Assembly (NCBI GenBank): GCA_002786025.1
Contig: NHNW01000072.1
Coordinates: forward strand, 64,176 to 128,175
Reading direction: 5' to 3'
DNA from: Zasmidium citrigriseum
Lineage: Eukaryota; Ascomycota; Dothideomycetes; Mycosphaerellales; Mycosphaerellaceae
Length of the DNA: 64,000 nucleotides
Below the pieces are notes generated by a model. That model was not told where the DNA came from. It saw only the letters and a program-made list of their open reading frames with translations, and ran no database searches. The position numbers and the translations under genes are program-made. The first letter of the stretch is position 1. Every line of letters starts with the position of its first letter. Of this stretch, positions 54,122 to 64,000 are shown in pieces.

Positions 54122-54955
54122 TGCAGTCCTGAAGTATACACAGAGCATCAATCCACACATAGCGAACGCCCAGCTCGCCAGCTACAGTCACACAGTCACG
54201 GAACGTCTCAGGGAGGTGGTTGATGTTGAATCCCATTTGCAGTTTGGTCAGATTGTCGCGCGTTGCCCGTAGTGCCGGTCCAGGGCCCCAACAATGGCTC
54301 AAGGCTATGAAGCGGCCGGTCGGCTGATGGTGTGCTGTGTCAACCACCCTCACCATCTCCGCACCCAGAGAATCCTCTCCTACAAGCAGTAGTCGCCTAG
54401 GGAACCAGTCTGGGACCTGATTTGCTCGACATTGGGCGTGCCTATTCACACAATTATACAAGCAGTCTTTCAGAAATTGCCACATGGACTCTTCTCCCGG
54501 GAACGGGGCAACTTCGCGGAAGGCATCCGGGTCTCCAACACATCCTTCTAATACCCTACATGTGAGCACGACGGCCACAATCCACGGCATGTGAGTCACA
54601 TACCTTGACTTGACAGAAGCTGAATGCCTTTGTCGAAGAACGCCGACTGCGTGGGGCAAACAATGAGCACTGCAGTGCTGCTTGTCTCGGCCATCATCTC
54701 CTCCAGATAGTCATCCAAGTGAGGAGAAGATTCCAAATCCAAGATCTCTGGCGTGAACGCCTGCAGTACCCGATGCATTACTTTGCATCGGAAACAATCC
54801 GATCTTGCTACCGCATCGATCCATTCCCGCCTTGGTAGGATAAGCGTGTTGTGCTTGTGCTCACAATGTGGACGTAGGTCGTGGCAAAGTTGACAGGATA
54901 TCTCCGTCCGACAACCGCGACAGGAAGATGGATTATTGGCTTGGATCATCTCCAT
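54117..54955 (-). pseudogene. HET-domain gene, 5' part (split by retrotransposon)
   Basis: Exons 54955-54604 and 54547-54117, with a 56-base intron (GTATGTG...TATTAG), 261 codons in frame up to the junction. The start MEMIQANNPSSCRGCRTEI opens a Cys/His-rich head (CQLCHDLRPHCEHKH). FIALSHCWGPGPALRATRDN is the first HET block and VRYVWIDALCILQDCKE the second, cut at its end by the element. With the 3' part at 44741-46066 the uninterrupted gene would encode 702 residues, typical for HET proteins. As it stands the frame runs into the LTR and stops after about 34 foreign codons, so only a truncated N-terminal product is possible. Confidence 0.9.
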
Positions 54956-55274
54956 TCTGGCGTTTGCATATACTTGTCGTTGTTGAGCAATGGTTGAGTG
55001 AAGAAACGCTTCAGCCGCAGTGATATCGAGAATCTTGGCCTGTGGTACTACTCATGCGCCGAGTCTTTAGCACACTCGCTTAAGAGGTCGGGGAGGTGAT
55101 GTGTCACCGGTTGATTGGATCGGTCGTGATAGAGCATCGTTAGGTATGGCGCCTTGGAGTCGAAGCAAACCCTCATTGAGAGCGGCCTTTGGTAGGAATT
55201 TGGCGAAAAGACAAGACGATGTCTCCAGTCCGGATGATCAGATCGTACTGTCAAATGGGCTAATGTTCTGGTAA
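54956..55274. other. HET upstream region
   Basis: About 320 bases, presumably the promoter of the former HET gene and the 3' UTR of the Zn2Cys6-like gene. No other feature seen. Confidence 0.4.
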
Positions 55275-55809
55275 TCAGTCAGTCCCACAAATGAGCTCGA
55301 CTTGACCGGCCATCTCCCCAGAATATTCGCCATAGCACGAAGCCTGAAGAGCAGAGACGGCTTGGTCGATGAACCATCGATGCTCGCAACACGAAGAATC
55401 AGTGATGGCGATATGAGCCAGGCTTTGACACATAGTCACGGTCACTGCAAAGACCGTTGACTGGGAAGAGATTAGCCTGAGGGACTTGTATGTAGCGACG
55501 AGAGGACTTAATCATACCAAGAAGTTCCATAGCGACTTCTCTTCTTTTCCTTCTCTCGCACGATCGATATCACGGATGATTTGTTTCGCAGCCTCCACGG
55601 ACCCCCATCGAGAGGACGAGAATTGCGAGTCCCCGAAACTCCTCTGGAACCATCGCTTATGCAGCAGAAGTAGCAAGTGCGAAAGCACAATCCGGGCAGG
55701 CTTCGATCGTGGATACACCAGCCGCCACACACCGATGGCAGGGCTCCCCTCGATCGCATCGCTGTCGTCGCATGGAGCATCTCGTACATGTCTTCCGCTC
55801 TTCTGGCAT
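55275..55809 (-). CDS. Small Zn2Cys6-type protein, possibly a truncated regulator
   Basis: Proposed exons 55809-55717, 55655-55518 and 55460-55275 give 138 residues. The start MPEERKTCTRCSMRRQRCDR...CHRC has the first five Cys of a Gal4-type binuclear zinc cluster with normal spacing (C-x2-C-x6-C-x5-C-x2-C) and the basic RRQR. With the first intron spliced as proposed (GTATCC...CATAAG) the sixth Cys is lost; unspliced, a Cys comes ten residues later but a stop follows. The rest (SVEAAKQIIRDIDRARE, then MCQSLAHIAITD, HRWFIDQAVSALQAS) is helical and resembles the regulatory segment of short fungal regulators. Much shorter than a normal factor. The model is tentative. Confidence 0.5.
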
Positions 55810-56263
55810 CTCGTGGCGCGATGGAGAAATGAATGAATGATAAAATGGCGATGGTCAGAGTTATGCAGCCGAAGACCGGAGGCTGGGTAAACTTTCTACA
55901 GTCGCCCTGAAGAAGAAGAAAGCCTTATGTGAGCGTGTCGTTACATGTGTGGGTGCAGGTAAGGTGATGAACGAAGGAATGACAGGTAAACATACCGTAT
56001 GTCGTCTGATAGCTCCTTCCAGAAGAGCCCACGGCCGGGAAATGTGAAATGTGAAATGTGAGCTGAAGGATCAGCCTTGCCCAAGGCCTCTTCGTTCGCA
56101 GGAAGATGCATCTGAATACTGTAAGCATCGAAGTGGCTGCCATGAATACGTGGCCTACCAAACCAGAATTCACATACCTCTTCGCCGACCTTCCACCCGC
56201 CACCCCAAACAAACACCCTGCTCTCCAAACCCATCTTCCCTCACAACACAACCACCAACCAAA
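55810..56263. other. Divergent upstream region
   Basis: Between the Zn2Cys6-like gene (minus) and the PHD gene (plus). The PHD reading frame is open from 56051, but similarity and composition begin at the ATG at 56264. Confidence 0.45.
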
Positions 56264-57208
56264 ATGCCAACCCTCACCGGCATAACCGCCCACCTCACAA
56301 TCAACTCCACCGCCCTACCCGAATACCCCGACCGCACCCCAAACCAAGAACCGCAAACCAGCACCAGCTACATCGCCGCCCTCTCAAACAAGCTCTTCAC
56401 CATCTACCTCCGCATCCCCACCTCCAGCCCCGCGCTCCTCTTCAAAGTCTGCAAAAACGGGAAATATGTCACGCAAAAATCACACACGCCCCGTGATGGC
56501 GAGAAAGTGTACATCCAGTCCGAGCAACTAAAATTCCCGTACGTCGTCGAAGACACCAACACCAACGAGCCAGGCGATGCGCAGCAATGGGAGGACAGCG
56601 AAGTGGTGCTGCAGATCTGTCATGCGAAGGTCGTGGAGCCGGCGGGGGAGGATGCGACGGCGGGACGAGTCGAGGCGCTGAAGGGGACGGAGCATGTCTT
56701 TGCGATCACGTGGAAGTATCGGCCGCTGGTGGTTTTGAAGGGGATCGTGGCGCCACGGTTGCCGGATAGTGTGTTGGGTCTACCGCCGGAGCCGGATGAA
56801 GAGATGCTGAAGAGGATGGCGCGGCAGGGGCCTTTCACGTACCGATCGCCGCCACCACTAGGAGTCTCCTCTTCCTCCTCCTCCACTACACCAGCGCCCC
56901 AGCCTCCAGGACCGAAAGACCACCCCGCCGACCACGCCTGGAAATCCTCGACCCGCAGCGAACTCTGGTGCACGTGTCGCAAGGTGCGCAGAAATGAAGT
57001 GGCCATCACGTGCGATAATGACGACTGCGAGATTCAGACGTATCATCTGGGCTGTTTGGGATTGGAGAGCGTGCCGAAGAGTGCGACGTGGTTGTGTCCG
57101 AGATGTAGACTGCTGCCTGTGAGTGAGCTGAGGATGGAGGGACAGACGGAGGGATTGGGACCGTTTGATGAGGCGTGGATTGGGAAGAGGTGGGGGGAGT
57201 GGTTTTGA
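56264..57208 (+). CDS. PHD-finger protein
   Basis: Intronless, 314 residues from MPTLTGITAHLTIN; an ATG at 56051 would add 71 residues of atypical sequence. Residues 1-180 form an unassigned, beta-rich domain (YIAALSNKLFTIYLRI, LLFKVCKNGKYVTQ, HVFAITWKYRPLVVLKG). Residues about 190-230 are Ser/Pro-rich. Residues about 235-285 are a C4HC3 PHD finger: LWCTCRKV, ITCDNDDCEIQTYHLGCLGL, WLCPRC. PHD fingers mostly bind the histone H3 tail, often reading H3K4 methylation; the Trp/aromatic cage cannot be judged safely. Likely nuclear and chromatin-linked. No complex partner is evident from the context. Confidence 0.85.
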   Translation: MPTLTGITAHLTINSTALPEYPDRTPNQEPQTSTSYIAALSNKLFTIYLRIPTSSPALLFKVCKNGKYVTQKSHTPRDGEKVYIQSEQLKFPYVVEDTNTNEPGDAQQWEDSEVVLQICHAKVVEPAGEDATAGRVEALKGTEHVFAITWKYRPLVVLKGIVAPRLPDSVLGLPPEPDEEMLKRMARQGPFTYRSPPPLGVSSSSSSTTPAPQPPGPKDHPADHAWKSSTRSELWCTCRKVRRNEVAITCDNDDCEIQTYHLGCLGLESVPKSATWLCPRCRLLPVSELRMEGQTEGLGPFDEAWIGKRWGEWF

Positions 57209-57355
57209 TGGTGGAGAAATGCATCTTGGGGAGTCTTGATTCTTGTCTCAGCTCTTGTTCACTGTAGAGGAAGAGACACTCACATTCAGATATCAACTCC
57301 CTTTCTTAAACCATAAAAAGCCTCTATTATCTTTACAGGGGTATCTTCATCTTCT

Positions 57356-58031
57356 TTATCGACTCTGCTCCAACTTAGGATAAACCCTCCTCTTCCCCAC
57401 CTCCTCAACCCCCTCATCCCCCTCCCTCATCAACCTCTCAAACCTGCCCACCAAAGTCTCCAAATCCCGCTCCCCACCCTTCCGAAACCTCGTCACCTTC
57501 ATCACATTATGCGCCGTCATATCATTCATCTCAAAAGCCCTCTCTTCCTCCTCGGCCTTCCTCTTCGCGTGCGCGATCGTGCGTGCTGTGAGTGCCATGC
57601 GCATGTCCTTGGGCCCGTCGACGAGTTCGAGGATGGCGGAGGGCGCTTGGTCTTCTTTTTCGGGTTCGATGCGCAGGACGCGCGTGTAGCCGCCTGGGCG
57701 TTCGGCGTAGCGGGTGCGGAGGGTGTTGAAGAGTTTGTGCATGTGTCGATGGGGGTTCTATCAAAGTATCAGCTTTTCTGCCCTTTCTCGCCGTATCTTT
57801 TGCGTATTTCCTTACGAATAATATGGCCCTCGCGCCCGTCTGACTCGCGTTCGTATTCCTCTTTCCCAAGGTTATCAGTTTCTCCGCCAGTCGCTGGGCT
57901 TCTTTCGCTTTATGCCATGTCGTCGTGATGGATTCGTGCTGGATCAGCGATGTGACGAGATTTCGGAGGAGAGCGCGACGGTGCGAGGATTTGCGAGAGA
58001 GGTGTCGGTATTTGACGAGGCCGCCGGCCAT
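57356..58031 (-). CDS. Mitochondrial large-subunit ribosomal protein bL17m
   Basis: Two exons, 58031-57816 and 57757-57356, with a 58-base intron (GTAAGG...GATAG), giving 205 residues. Start [25 protein letters not shown] is the conserved L17 head; [26 protein letters not shown] and, after splicing, [23 protein letters not shown] complete the bacterial L17 core. The C-terminal 80 residues are a eukaryotic extension rich in charged residues. The protein binds the 3' domain of the large-subunit rRNA near the exit tunnel. Divergently transcribed from MIC12 with only 195 bases between start codons. Confidence 0.93.
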
Positions 58032-58226
58032 TTTGCTTAATCGGAGTGAATGAATTGATGGAGAGCGAGTTGGTGGTGGTCTGGGTGATGTTGGAGGTTC
58101 ATGCGGCCCGCTTCTCCTTTGGGATTCGAAACCTGAGGCAGAAACATTGGGGTGCAGCGGTGCAACTGACCTCATCGCCGACGTTCAACGACCAACAACA
58201 CACAATCCGCCTATGAAACTCGCGAC
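58032..58226. promoter_or_regulatory. Divergent promoter shared by bL17m and MIC12
   Basis: 195 bases separate the two start codons, both of nuclear genes for mitochondrial proteins, so a bidirectional promoter is the simplest reading. No specific operator was identified. Confidence 0.55.
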
Positions 58227-58716
58227 ATGGGCTTCACATCCGGCCTGGTACGTCAATCAAATCCCCATCAATATAATACTCCACTAACAATCAATCCAGC
58301 TCGGCGGCTTCACCCTAACCGCCTCCCTCCTCTACCTGTCCACAACCCTCCACCGCCAAACACGCATCCACCAAGCCGCCCTCCTGCACCAACAATCGCT
58401 CCTCCTGCACAACATCGTCGAGCCACTCCCACCATCACCACCCGCACCGGCGCGCGAAGTCCCCGCCGGACTGTGGGAAACCGCGAAAGACAAATGGAAC
58501 GCGGAGCTGGAGAACAATGTCCGGAAACTTTGGAGTACGGATTGGAGGGCTGTGAGGGAGAGTGCCGAGGAGAGTGTTAGTGCGCTTTGGAGGAGGGCTT
58601 TTGTGGGGGCGAGGGAGGGGGTGGATGTTGCTGGGAAGAAGGTTGAGGAGGGGTTGGATGTTGCGGGCGTGAAGGCGAGGGAGGGGGTCGAGAAGGCGAG
58701 GCAGAGTTTGAAGTGA
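58227..58716 (+). CDS. MICOS subunit MIC12 (AIM5 family)
   Basis: Two exons, 58227-58247 and 58300-58716, with a 52-base intron ending CCAG, giving 145 residues. The first exon codes for only seven residues, MGFTSGL, continuing LGGFTLTASLLYLSTTLHRQTR: the conserved start and single inner-membrane span of fungal MIC12. The family motif LWETAKDKWNAELENNVRKL is followed by TDWRAVRESAEESVSALW. An acidic/basic repeated tail (AREGVDVAGKK, VEEGLDVAGVKAREGV) closes the protein. MIC12 links MIC10 and MIC60 parts of the MICOS complex at crista junctions. Regularly missed by automatic annotation because of the tiny first exon. Confidence 0.85.
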
Positions 58717-60138
58717 GATGGGATGGAACGGAAGGAGGGAGCGAGGGATGATAGGTGACGGTGAGAGGGAGGGGTTTATTCTGTGTTCGATACCACTGCG
58801 TACAAGCGATTCTATTCTATGCGACCGGACGATGCCTGTTACGTCTCACCGGAGGAGTCTAGGCCGGACTGTATACCAATTGCGAGGATTTCACCGACTG
58901 TCAAGTCTGCAGATAGTCCATCAAAGACGAGAGTGGAAAATTATAGAATGTGCTAGCCGCACAGCTCGAACACATTGGATACCACACCATCGCACACAGC
59001 CGACGACCTTCATTCCGAATGCCGAGGGACGGCAACATTGTGCACGGGAAAATCTCGAAAAAGACCCATGATGAACTTCTGGAGGGCGGGCAAGCCTCAA
59101 TCCTCTGCGGACTCAGCTGCCTCGTTTCTCATAAAATGGGTCGAAATGCCAACGGAAAACAGACAAGCAGTAATAGAACGATCCCCGTGACCTCATCTGA
59201 CTTACGTATGCTGAGAGTCCCCGTGCGAAGCTTAGACGACATAGTCATTGACGAGATACCACTCCATCTCCAATCTTGGCAGTGCGCTCGAAATCACCTA
59301 CACCCCGTCCTTCCGCTCCATCTCCTCCTATAGCGAGCCAACATCGGCTCACCTATGCGCAGCCAATAGAGAAATTCGAGAAATCCCTTTCCGCCTATAG
59401 CTGGTAACTTTCCTGCGTACCAGGTCCTCGGAACCGCGCAAACGTCCCAATCCGGCTAGCGCGAGCCTGACTTTGACTTCATGTGAAGATATGCAGGTGA
59501 ACTTTGTTTCGATGGCATATTGCAACGCTCTGGCTACTTTGAAAAGTAGTCTATGTGCTTTGTCGTGGTGAGGAGAGGAGCCCCCCGTTCTCCGCTTGTT
59601 CCTAGCTGCTATGGCCGTCGAGATCGAAATCTCTCACCTAGAGCCTGATTTCTCGATTTTCTGCGATTTCAGGTGGAGGGCGAAGGTGCCCTTTCTCACC
59701 AGGTGCAAAATACAGAAATTCAGGATTTTGAGTCGATCCATTCTCCTCTTCTCGGTGTCCTCTCCAGGTCGTCGACCGCTGTCTCGACCCCTTGGATCGT
59801 TGCTGACTTCCGGGGATGGAGGTGTTTCCACGTAGATGTGTTGGGAGGTGAGTTGCCTATACATGGCCTCTCATAGGGGCATTTGGATGTGTAAGAAGAC
59901 TCACCTTGCTGACTCTATCCCCAAGACCAGTAGGAACGCCTGTAGTAAGGAAGGGATGTTTGGATGTTTGGGAGGGCTGTGTATGTGGGAGATGCACACG
60001 GAGTGGAATATCGTCCACTTGAGGGTATATAGCCTACGTCAGAGGTAGTCTAAAGGGTATACTCACACATTAACATCACATCACGTGCAGCGCTATTCAC
60101 AGTACAGCCTTACAACACCCAACGCTCAACAGCACAAG
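58717..60138. other. 1.4 kb intergenic region
   Basis: No supported gene. The end of the region is the RING gene promoter and first untranslated exon. Confidence 0.5.
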
Positions 60139-60194
60139 GTACCTTCACCTCCCTCTCGCTCCTCACCTAGCCATGATACTAACATCATTCACAG
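60139..60194 (+). other. Probable 5' UTR intron of the RING gene
   Basis: Donor GTACCT after CACAAG, branch sequence TACTAAC at about 60177-60183, acceptor TTCACAG, ten bases before the ATG. All three signals are near the fungal consensus. Confidence 0.6.
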
Positions 60195-60204
60195 ACCTCA
60201 CATC

Positions 60205-61086
60205 ATGCCTCTCCCGACCCGCTCTCGCTTCATCGCCTCTTTGGCCGCCCCATCGATCCCCCTTTCGGACGATTGGGAGTGTGTCATCTGCACGGAGAAA
60301 GCCTCGGGAAATGTGGTGACAGCCCACCACAACCACGCCTTCTGCAGGCCCTGCCTCACGGCCTGGCTGCAGGACAACACCACCTGCCCCATGTGCAGAA
60401 GATCTCTCTGCATCCCGGATCTTTTCCCCGTTACTGGACCTGTGATCCGTCGCCCGGACTCTCAGCTTCTGAGAGAGATCCAAACTCGAGATCGCTACGT
60501 CACGGAGCTCCACCTCAATTCGAGGATCCGGGCTCTCTTGCCCTACACCCTCAAGAAGACGCTGCTGCGTCTCAGGCGCAGGTGGAATCTCTACATCCGC
60601 GGCTCGTTGACGATGGATGTCGAGTATCACGACCCCTACACCATGACCCGGGATTCGGACGAAGAAATGGAAGAGGACGACGACAATTCCCCCCTCGTCC
60701 CTCTCCCCTCCCACCGTCTCGCTGCGGCGTTCTTCGCCCACTGGTTCACTCGTTTCCGCTTGGTCGAACAGCCTCAGACTCAACACCACCCACTCGCCAC
60801 AGGCCTCCTTCTTGCCGTTCTCGGTGCTCTCAAGGATTGGCATGGCCAGCCGCGCTCACGACACAGCCTTGAAGTCATGATGAGGATTCGTCTCGGACGG
60901 GGATTTGATCAGCACTTTCCTCCGCAGCTGTATGGAAGGCCGGATGGGTGGGAGGAGTATCGGGAGGGCTTGGTTGAGATGTGTGGAAGCATTTTTGAGT
61001 GCTTGATTCATGGTGCGGGGGGTTTGATGGACTACGAGGAGAGGGCTGTGAGAAGAGTCGAGGATCATAGTGTACTCTGGGAGTAA
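60205..61086 (+). CDS. RING-finger protein, probable E3 ubiquitin ligase
   Basis: Single coding exon, 293 residues from MPLPTRSRFIASL. Residues 25-65 hold a RING: CVIC (26, 29), then HHNHAFCRPC (His pair with Cys47, Cys50) and CPMC (61, 64); the third ligand position is His, so a C2H2C4-like variant. The hydrophobic residue after the second ligand and the Pro in CPMCRR needed for E2 binding are present. The remaining 220 residues have no known domain; an acidic patch (DSDEEMEEDDDN) is central. Such short RING-H2 proteins usually transfer ubiquitin; the substrate is unknown. The reading frame opens at 60085, but that part carries the 5' UTR intron. Confidence 0.8.
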   Translation: MPLPTRSRFIASLAAPSIPLSDDWECVICTEKASGNVVTAHHNHAFCRPCLTAWLQDNTTCPMCRRSLCIPDLFPVTGPVIRRPDSQLLREIQTRDRYVTELHLNSRIRALLPYTLKKTLLRLRRRWNLYIRGSLTMDVEYHDPYTMTRDSDEEMEEDDDNSPLVPLPSHRLAAAFFAHWFTRFRLVEQPQTQHHPLATGLLLAVLGALKDWHGQPRSRHSLEVMMRIRLGRGFDQHFPPQLYGRPDGWEEYREGLVEMCGSIFECLIHGAGGLMDYEERAVRRVEDHSVLWE

Positions 61087-61205
61087 GAGGTGGTGGAGGG
61101 AAGGCCAGATTGTGGGACGAGATTCTTGGGACTGCTTCGCGGATGTGTTGATATGTTGGTAAATTGACTTGTTCTTGGAGATTACGTTCTTTCTGACTCA
61201 ATCCA

Positions 61206-62769
61206 TCATTTCTTCACTGTGACTCTCACCCCGTTCTCTCGCTCCGGGAAAGGGACGAAATGGTCATACACCGGGTAGACATCTTCGTCCTCGGTCTCAT
61301 AGAGCTGCATGTCGAAGCGATGCATCACCGCCGCCAGCGTCAGGTACATCTCCGCCCACGCCAATCTACCCACAAGTCAGCCTACCATCCCTCTCATTGA
61401 ACAAAATGATCACTCACCTCTCGCCAATACAATTCCGACCCCCCCTCGAAAACGGCACAAACCACTTCTCCAACTCCCTACTCTTCTCCCCTTGCAACCA
61501 CCTCCCAGGCTCAAATTTCCTCGGCTCGGGAAAAATCTCTGGGTCGTAGAGTACGAATGCCTGGTTCATGCTGATCTCACAACCCGGCGGGATGACCCAG
61601 TCTTTGTATTGCATTGCCCGTTTCCGATTCACTCGAGTCAGCCTCGCTGCGACGCCGAGGCTGAGGCGCATGCTCTCTCTCAGGACTGCTGTCAGGAGTG
61701 GTAATTTCTCCAGTATGCTCCAAGATGGCATATCATTCGGATCTTGGGGCCAGACATCCGCAATCTCAGCCTTCACGACTCTCAAAATGCTCGGGTGTTT
61801 CAAGAGCTGGTAACTCGCCATCCCCAACGCATACCCCGTCGTCTCCATCCCCGCCCCCACAAACATCAAAATCGCCTGTTTTACCCTATCATACCCCTTC
61901 TCCTCAGCGGGTACACTCTCATTCCGCAGATACTCCTGCATGAGCACCACCCTCCCATCCTCGGCTCTCACGTTCCCCTCCCGAACATTCTGCACCTTCG
62001 GTCGTAACTGATCATCCCACACTTTCACATAGCTCATCCCCTCATCGCTCGGCGTCATCTGCACCCAGCTGGGCAATTTCTCGAGGTTGTTCATGATGTA
62101 CGAGACGGCGGGGATTTGCTGGATCGGTTTGAGGATTTTGAAGACGCTGACGATGGATTTGATCATTTTGCTGGATTTCGAGGGGTCGTCCATGAGGTTG
62201 TAGGGTTGGCTGAGCAGGAAGTCGCAGATTATTTCGAAGGTTAGGCAGCGGTACCAGAAGGATAGGTCTACAACGCCGGCGGAGCGAGAAATTTGGGTGG
62301 TGAGTTTGTTGATCGTAGCCTTGATTAGAGGCTCGAGACGTTGGATACTCTGTCGGGAGAAGTAGGGATCGAATGCCTTGCGCCTCTTCCTATGCGCCGC
62401 AGTCGTAGCCGTGTGTTGGAGGTTTGGGATGTGGCTCCATTTCTTTTCGAGGTCGGGATCGAAGTTGTAGAGGTTGTGGTAGTAGTTGCTGTCTAGTATG
62501 TGGACTTCGTTGGGGGCAATGCGTACGATGGGGCCGTATGTGGAGTGCAGTGAGAGGATCTTGCGACTCCAGTGACCGCCGTAGCCGCCGAGGAGCATGT
62601 CGTAGTACATGCCGTAGAGTCTTGTGATTGCGCATATTCTTGGGCCGGGGAAGGAGGCGAGAGGGTGGAAGAAGAGATTGTAGATTGTGATTTTGAGGAA
62701 GTAGGTGAGGGTGAGGGTGATGAGGTGAAGGAGCGTCGTTAAGAAGGAAGGTACAGCTGGAAAGTCCAT
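61206..62769 (-). CDS. Cytochrome P450 (intact)
   Basis: Two exons, 62769-61418 and 61365-61206, with a 52-base intron inside the haem region, giving 503 residues. The anchor is FLTTLLHLITLTLTYFLK; the hinge FFHPLASFPGPR is typical of fungal CYPs. I-helix FVGAGMETTGYAL has the oxygen-activating A-G-x-E-T-T; LRESMR is the E-x-x-R; PRKFEPGRW the PERF-like motif; FSRGGRNCIGER the haem Cys loop, with the intron directly after it. The second exon (LAWAEMYLTLAAVM...) supplies the L helix. It acts at the ER with NADPH-P450 reductase; the substrate cannot be assigned. The only other P450 here (24127-25789) is not closely similar. Confidence 0.9.
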
Positions 62770-63176
62770 GGCGTTGTGGGCTTCGAAGGAAACTTGCGAC
62801 GAGGAGTCTTCTGGCTTACATCTCTGAAGTATTATTTGTATACATGTAGTCTTTTTCGCTTAGGGTATGTAATACACAAGCGTAGGCTCAGCCCTCGGAT
62901 CCTAATCCTTCCTACGGATCGGGCCAGCTGAATATGCAGAGCTTACGAGGGTAGAGATGTAGAGGTAGACATCCAGAGTAAGTCTAGTGTGCGAGAGCGT
63001 CATTAAATATACTCGTATGTAACTGGCACCAGAGATAAAGATCGTAGAGATACGGCTGCAATGAGCCTTGTCCTGATGGAAGATCAATGTCTTTGCCCTA
63101 AAGTACTGCGATCCGTATTCTTAAGCAAGTCGTTGTATGAAACTTCGCTCGTGCAGAAACTTCTTCCGTGATTACA
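62770..63176. other. 0.4 kb intergenic region
   Basis: P450 upstream region and 3' side of the membrane protein gene; TA-rich near 62820-62880. No gene seen. Confidence 0.4.
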
Positions 63177-64000
63177 TCAGATTTGTCTGCGAGGCTCTCT
63201 TACAGACTGATCTGATGCTACCTGCTCGGGCGCCAGGAGACTTGAGTGCGATGCTGCATCATGCTCTTCGACCCTCACATTGGGCTTCAGCTCGATAGCA
63301 GTATTGCTCTCAGAGATGGCATGCGAAGATCCAACTACTACCCTTGCCTTAGCAAGATTCGACGACATCGGTACGCTGTTGGTCTCCTCCTCTCTACCCT
63401 GGAGTTCGTATGGCCTCCCATACTTGTCCAAGAGAGCAGCTTGTCGACTGAAGCGAAAGATTGTCGAGAAGTTGCCATCGTAGCTGACTCCGTTGGCCCA
63501 CATGACCGAAAGACCGGCGATGACAGCGAGTGCTGCAAAGAACAAAGCCAGACCGTACGCAATCCAGAGGGTTTGCTGGTGGTAGACGTAGGTGTTTTCA
63601 TATGTTGGGAAAGTGACGATCGTGAGGTTCGGAGGGGCTCCTGGTCGTGAGAAGTTGGGCCTGGGTGGAAGGGTCAGCGACTTTGAACTGGTGCTCATGT
63701 TGCATTAAGGTTACTCACTGGAGAAACGGCTCGCTGAGGATACTGATAGTTATGTTCTGAAACAGTTGTTCCATTGCCGCTGCCAAAGATCCACGTGTAC
63801 CTAGAATCGTGTTGGCGTCGCGAGAAGAGAAGAGCGGAGAGTCTTGAAAGAGTGCATCGATCGACGCCTGGTCGTTGTAGATGGCTCGTAGCTCCTCTGT
63901 TTGTGTCATCACGGTGTTGACGACATTGGATGCGTGTGTTTCCCCGCCCCCTACTGTCCCGATAAACAATCCGTTGAAAGCTTTCTGGATAGCTTGATAC
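63177..64000 (-). CDS. Membrane protein, C-terminal part, cut by the window edge
   Basis: Two exons seen: one entering from beyond 64000 and ending at 63719, and 63660-63177, with an intron GTGAGTA...CCCAG. The frame is open to the right edge, so the N-terminal part is missing. The visible part has a luminal-type region (FQNITISILSEPFLQPNFSR, with an N-glycosylation site). Then come YVYHQQTLWIAYGLALFFAALAVIAGLSVMWANG, containing a single strong membrane span, and a cytosolic low-complexity tail of about 110 residues. The layout resembles large fungal plasma-membrane proteins of unknown function. No enzymatic motif is visible. Confidence 0.65.

Noticed and set aside
1..64000. tRNA, rRNA, snRNA genes and CRISPR arrays
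   Set aside because: No convincing tRNA arm/TPsiC patterns, no rRNA-like segments and no regularly spaced repeats were seen on either strand by eye; a covariance-model scan would be needed to exclude small RNAs.

Overview
This is nuclear DNA of a filamentous ascomycete (Pezizomycotina, most likely Dothideomycetes; genus cannot be fixed from sequence alone). The reasons are: genes broken by many 45-65 bp GT-AG introns with CTNAC-type branch sites; fungus-specific families (HET domain, PTH11-like rhodopsin domain, Fungal_N/STAND-type N-terminus, arylsulfotransferase, NCS1 permease, S53 sedolisin, Zn2Cys6, MIC12); and two blocks almost free of CpA/TpG but rich in TpA with CpG kept, the signature of repeat-induced point mutation (RIP). 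Exon coordinates below were worked out by hand from splice signals and reading frame.

Layout. 1-1.9 kb: RIP-destroyed repeat ending in a GC hairpin. 1.9-4.3 kb: decayed SNF2-like ATPase pseudogene. 4.9-6.7 kb: aldo-keto reductase and cyclophilin. 7.2-8.2 kb: tandem pair of small secreted cysteine-rich proteins. 10.1-18.4 kb: secreted GH32 enzyme, a very unusual Fungal_N/TPR/Rho-like GTPase fusion, and a rhodopsin-domain membrane protein. 18.4-21 kb: GT31-like Golgi protein and a Thr-rich secreted protein. 22-30 kb: arylsulfotransferase-like protein, frameshifted P450, 17-exon NCS1 permease, GNAT acyltransferase. 30.4-34 kb: two F-box-like paralogues, the second with a premature stop. 34.6-41.8 kb: sulfotransferase, M28-like secreted peptidase, methyltransferase, and an S53 protease with one internal stop just before its catalytic Ser motif. 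42.5-55 kb: an intact SNF2-like paralogue and a HET-domain gene split by an 8.0 kb Ty3/Gypsy retrotransposon whose inside is saturated by RIP while its short LTRs are almost untouched. 55.2-64 kb: a small Zn2Cys6-like gene, PHD protein, mitochondrial bL17m and MIC12 sharing a divergent promoter, RING protein, a second P450, and a membrane protein running off the right edge.

The left 55 kb reads as an accessory, repeat-flanked region: secreted, detoxification and self-recognition genes, several carrying a single disabling lesion. The right 8 kb is more conserved and housekeeping-like. The strongest candidates for something undescribed are the Fungal_N-TPR-Rho fusion, the tandem secreted Cys-rich pair, the HET locus with its LTR-sparing RIP boundary, and the divergent SNF2-like family that has lost the motif II glutamate in its intact copy but kept it in its dead copy.
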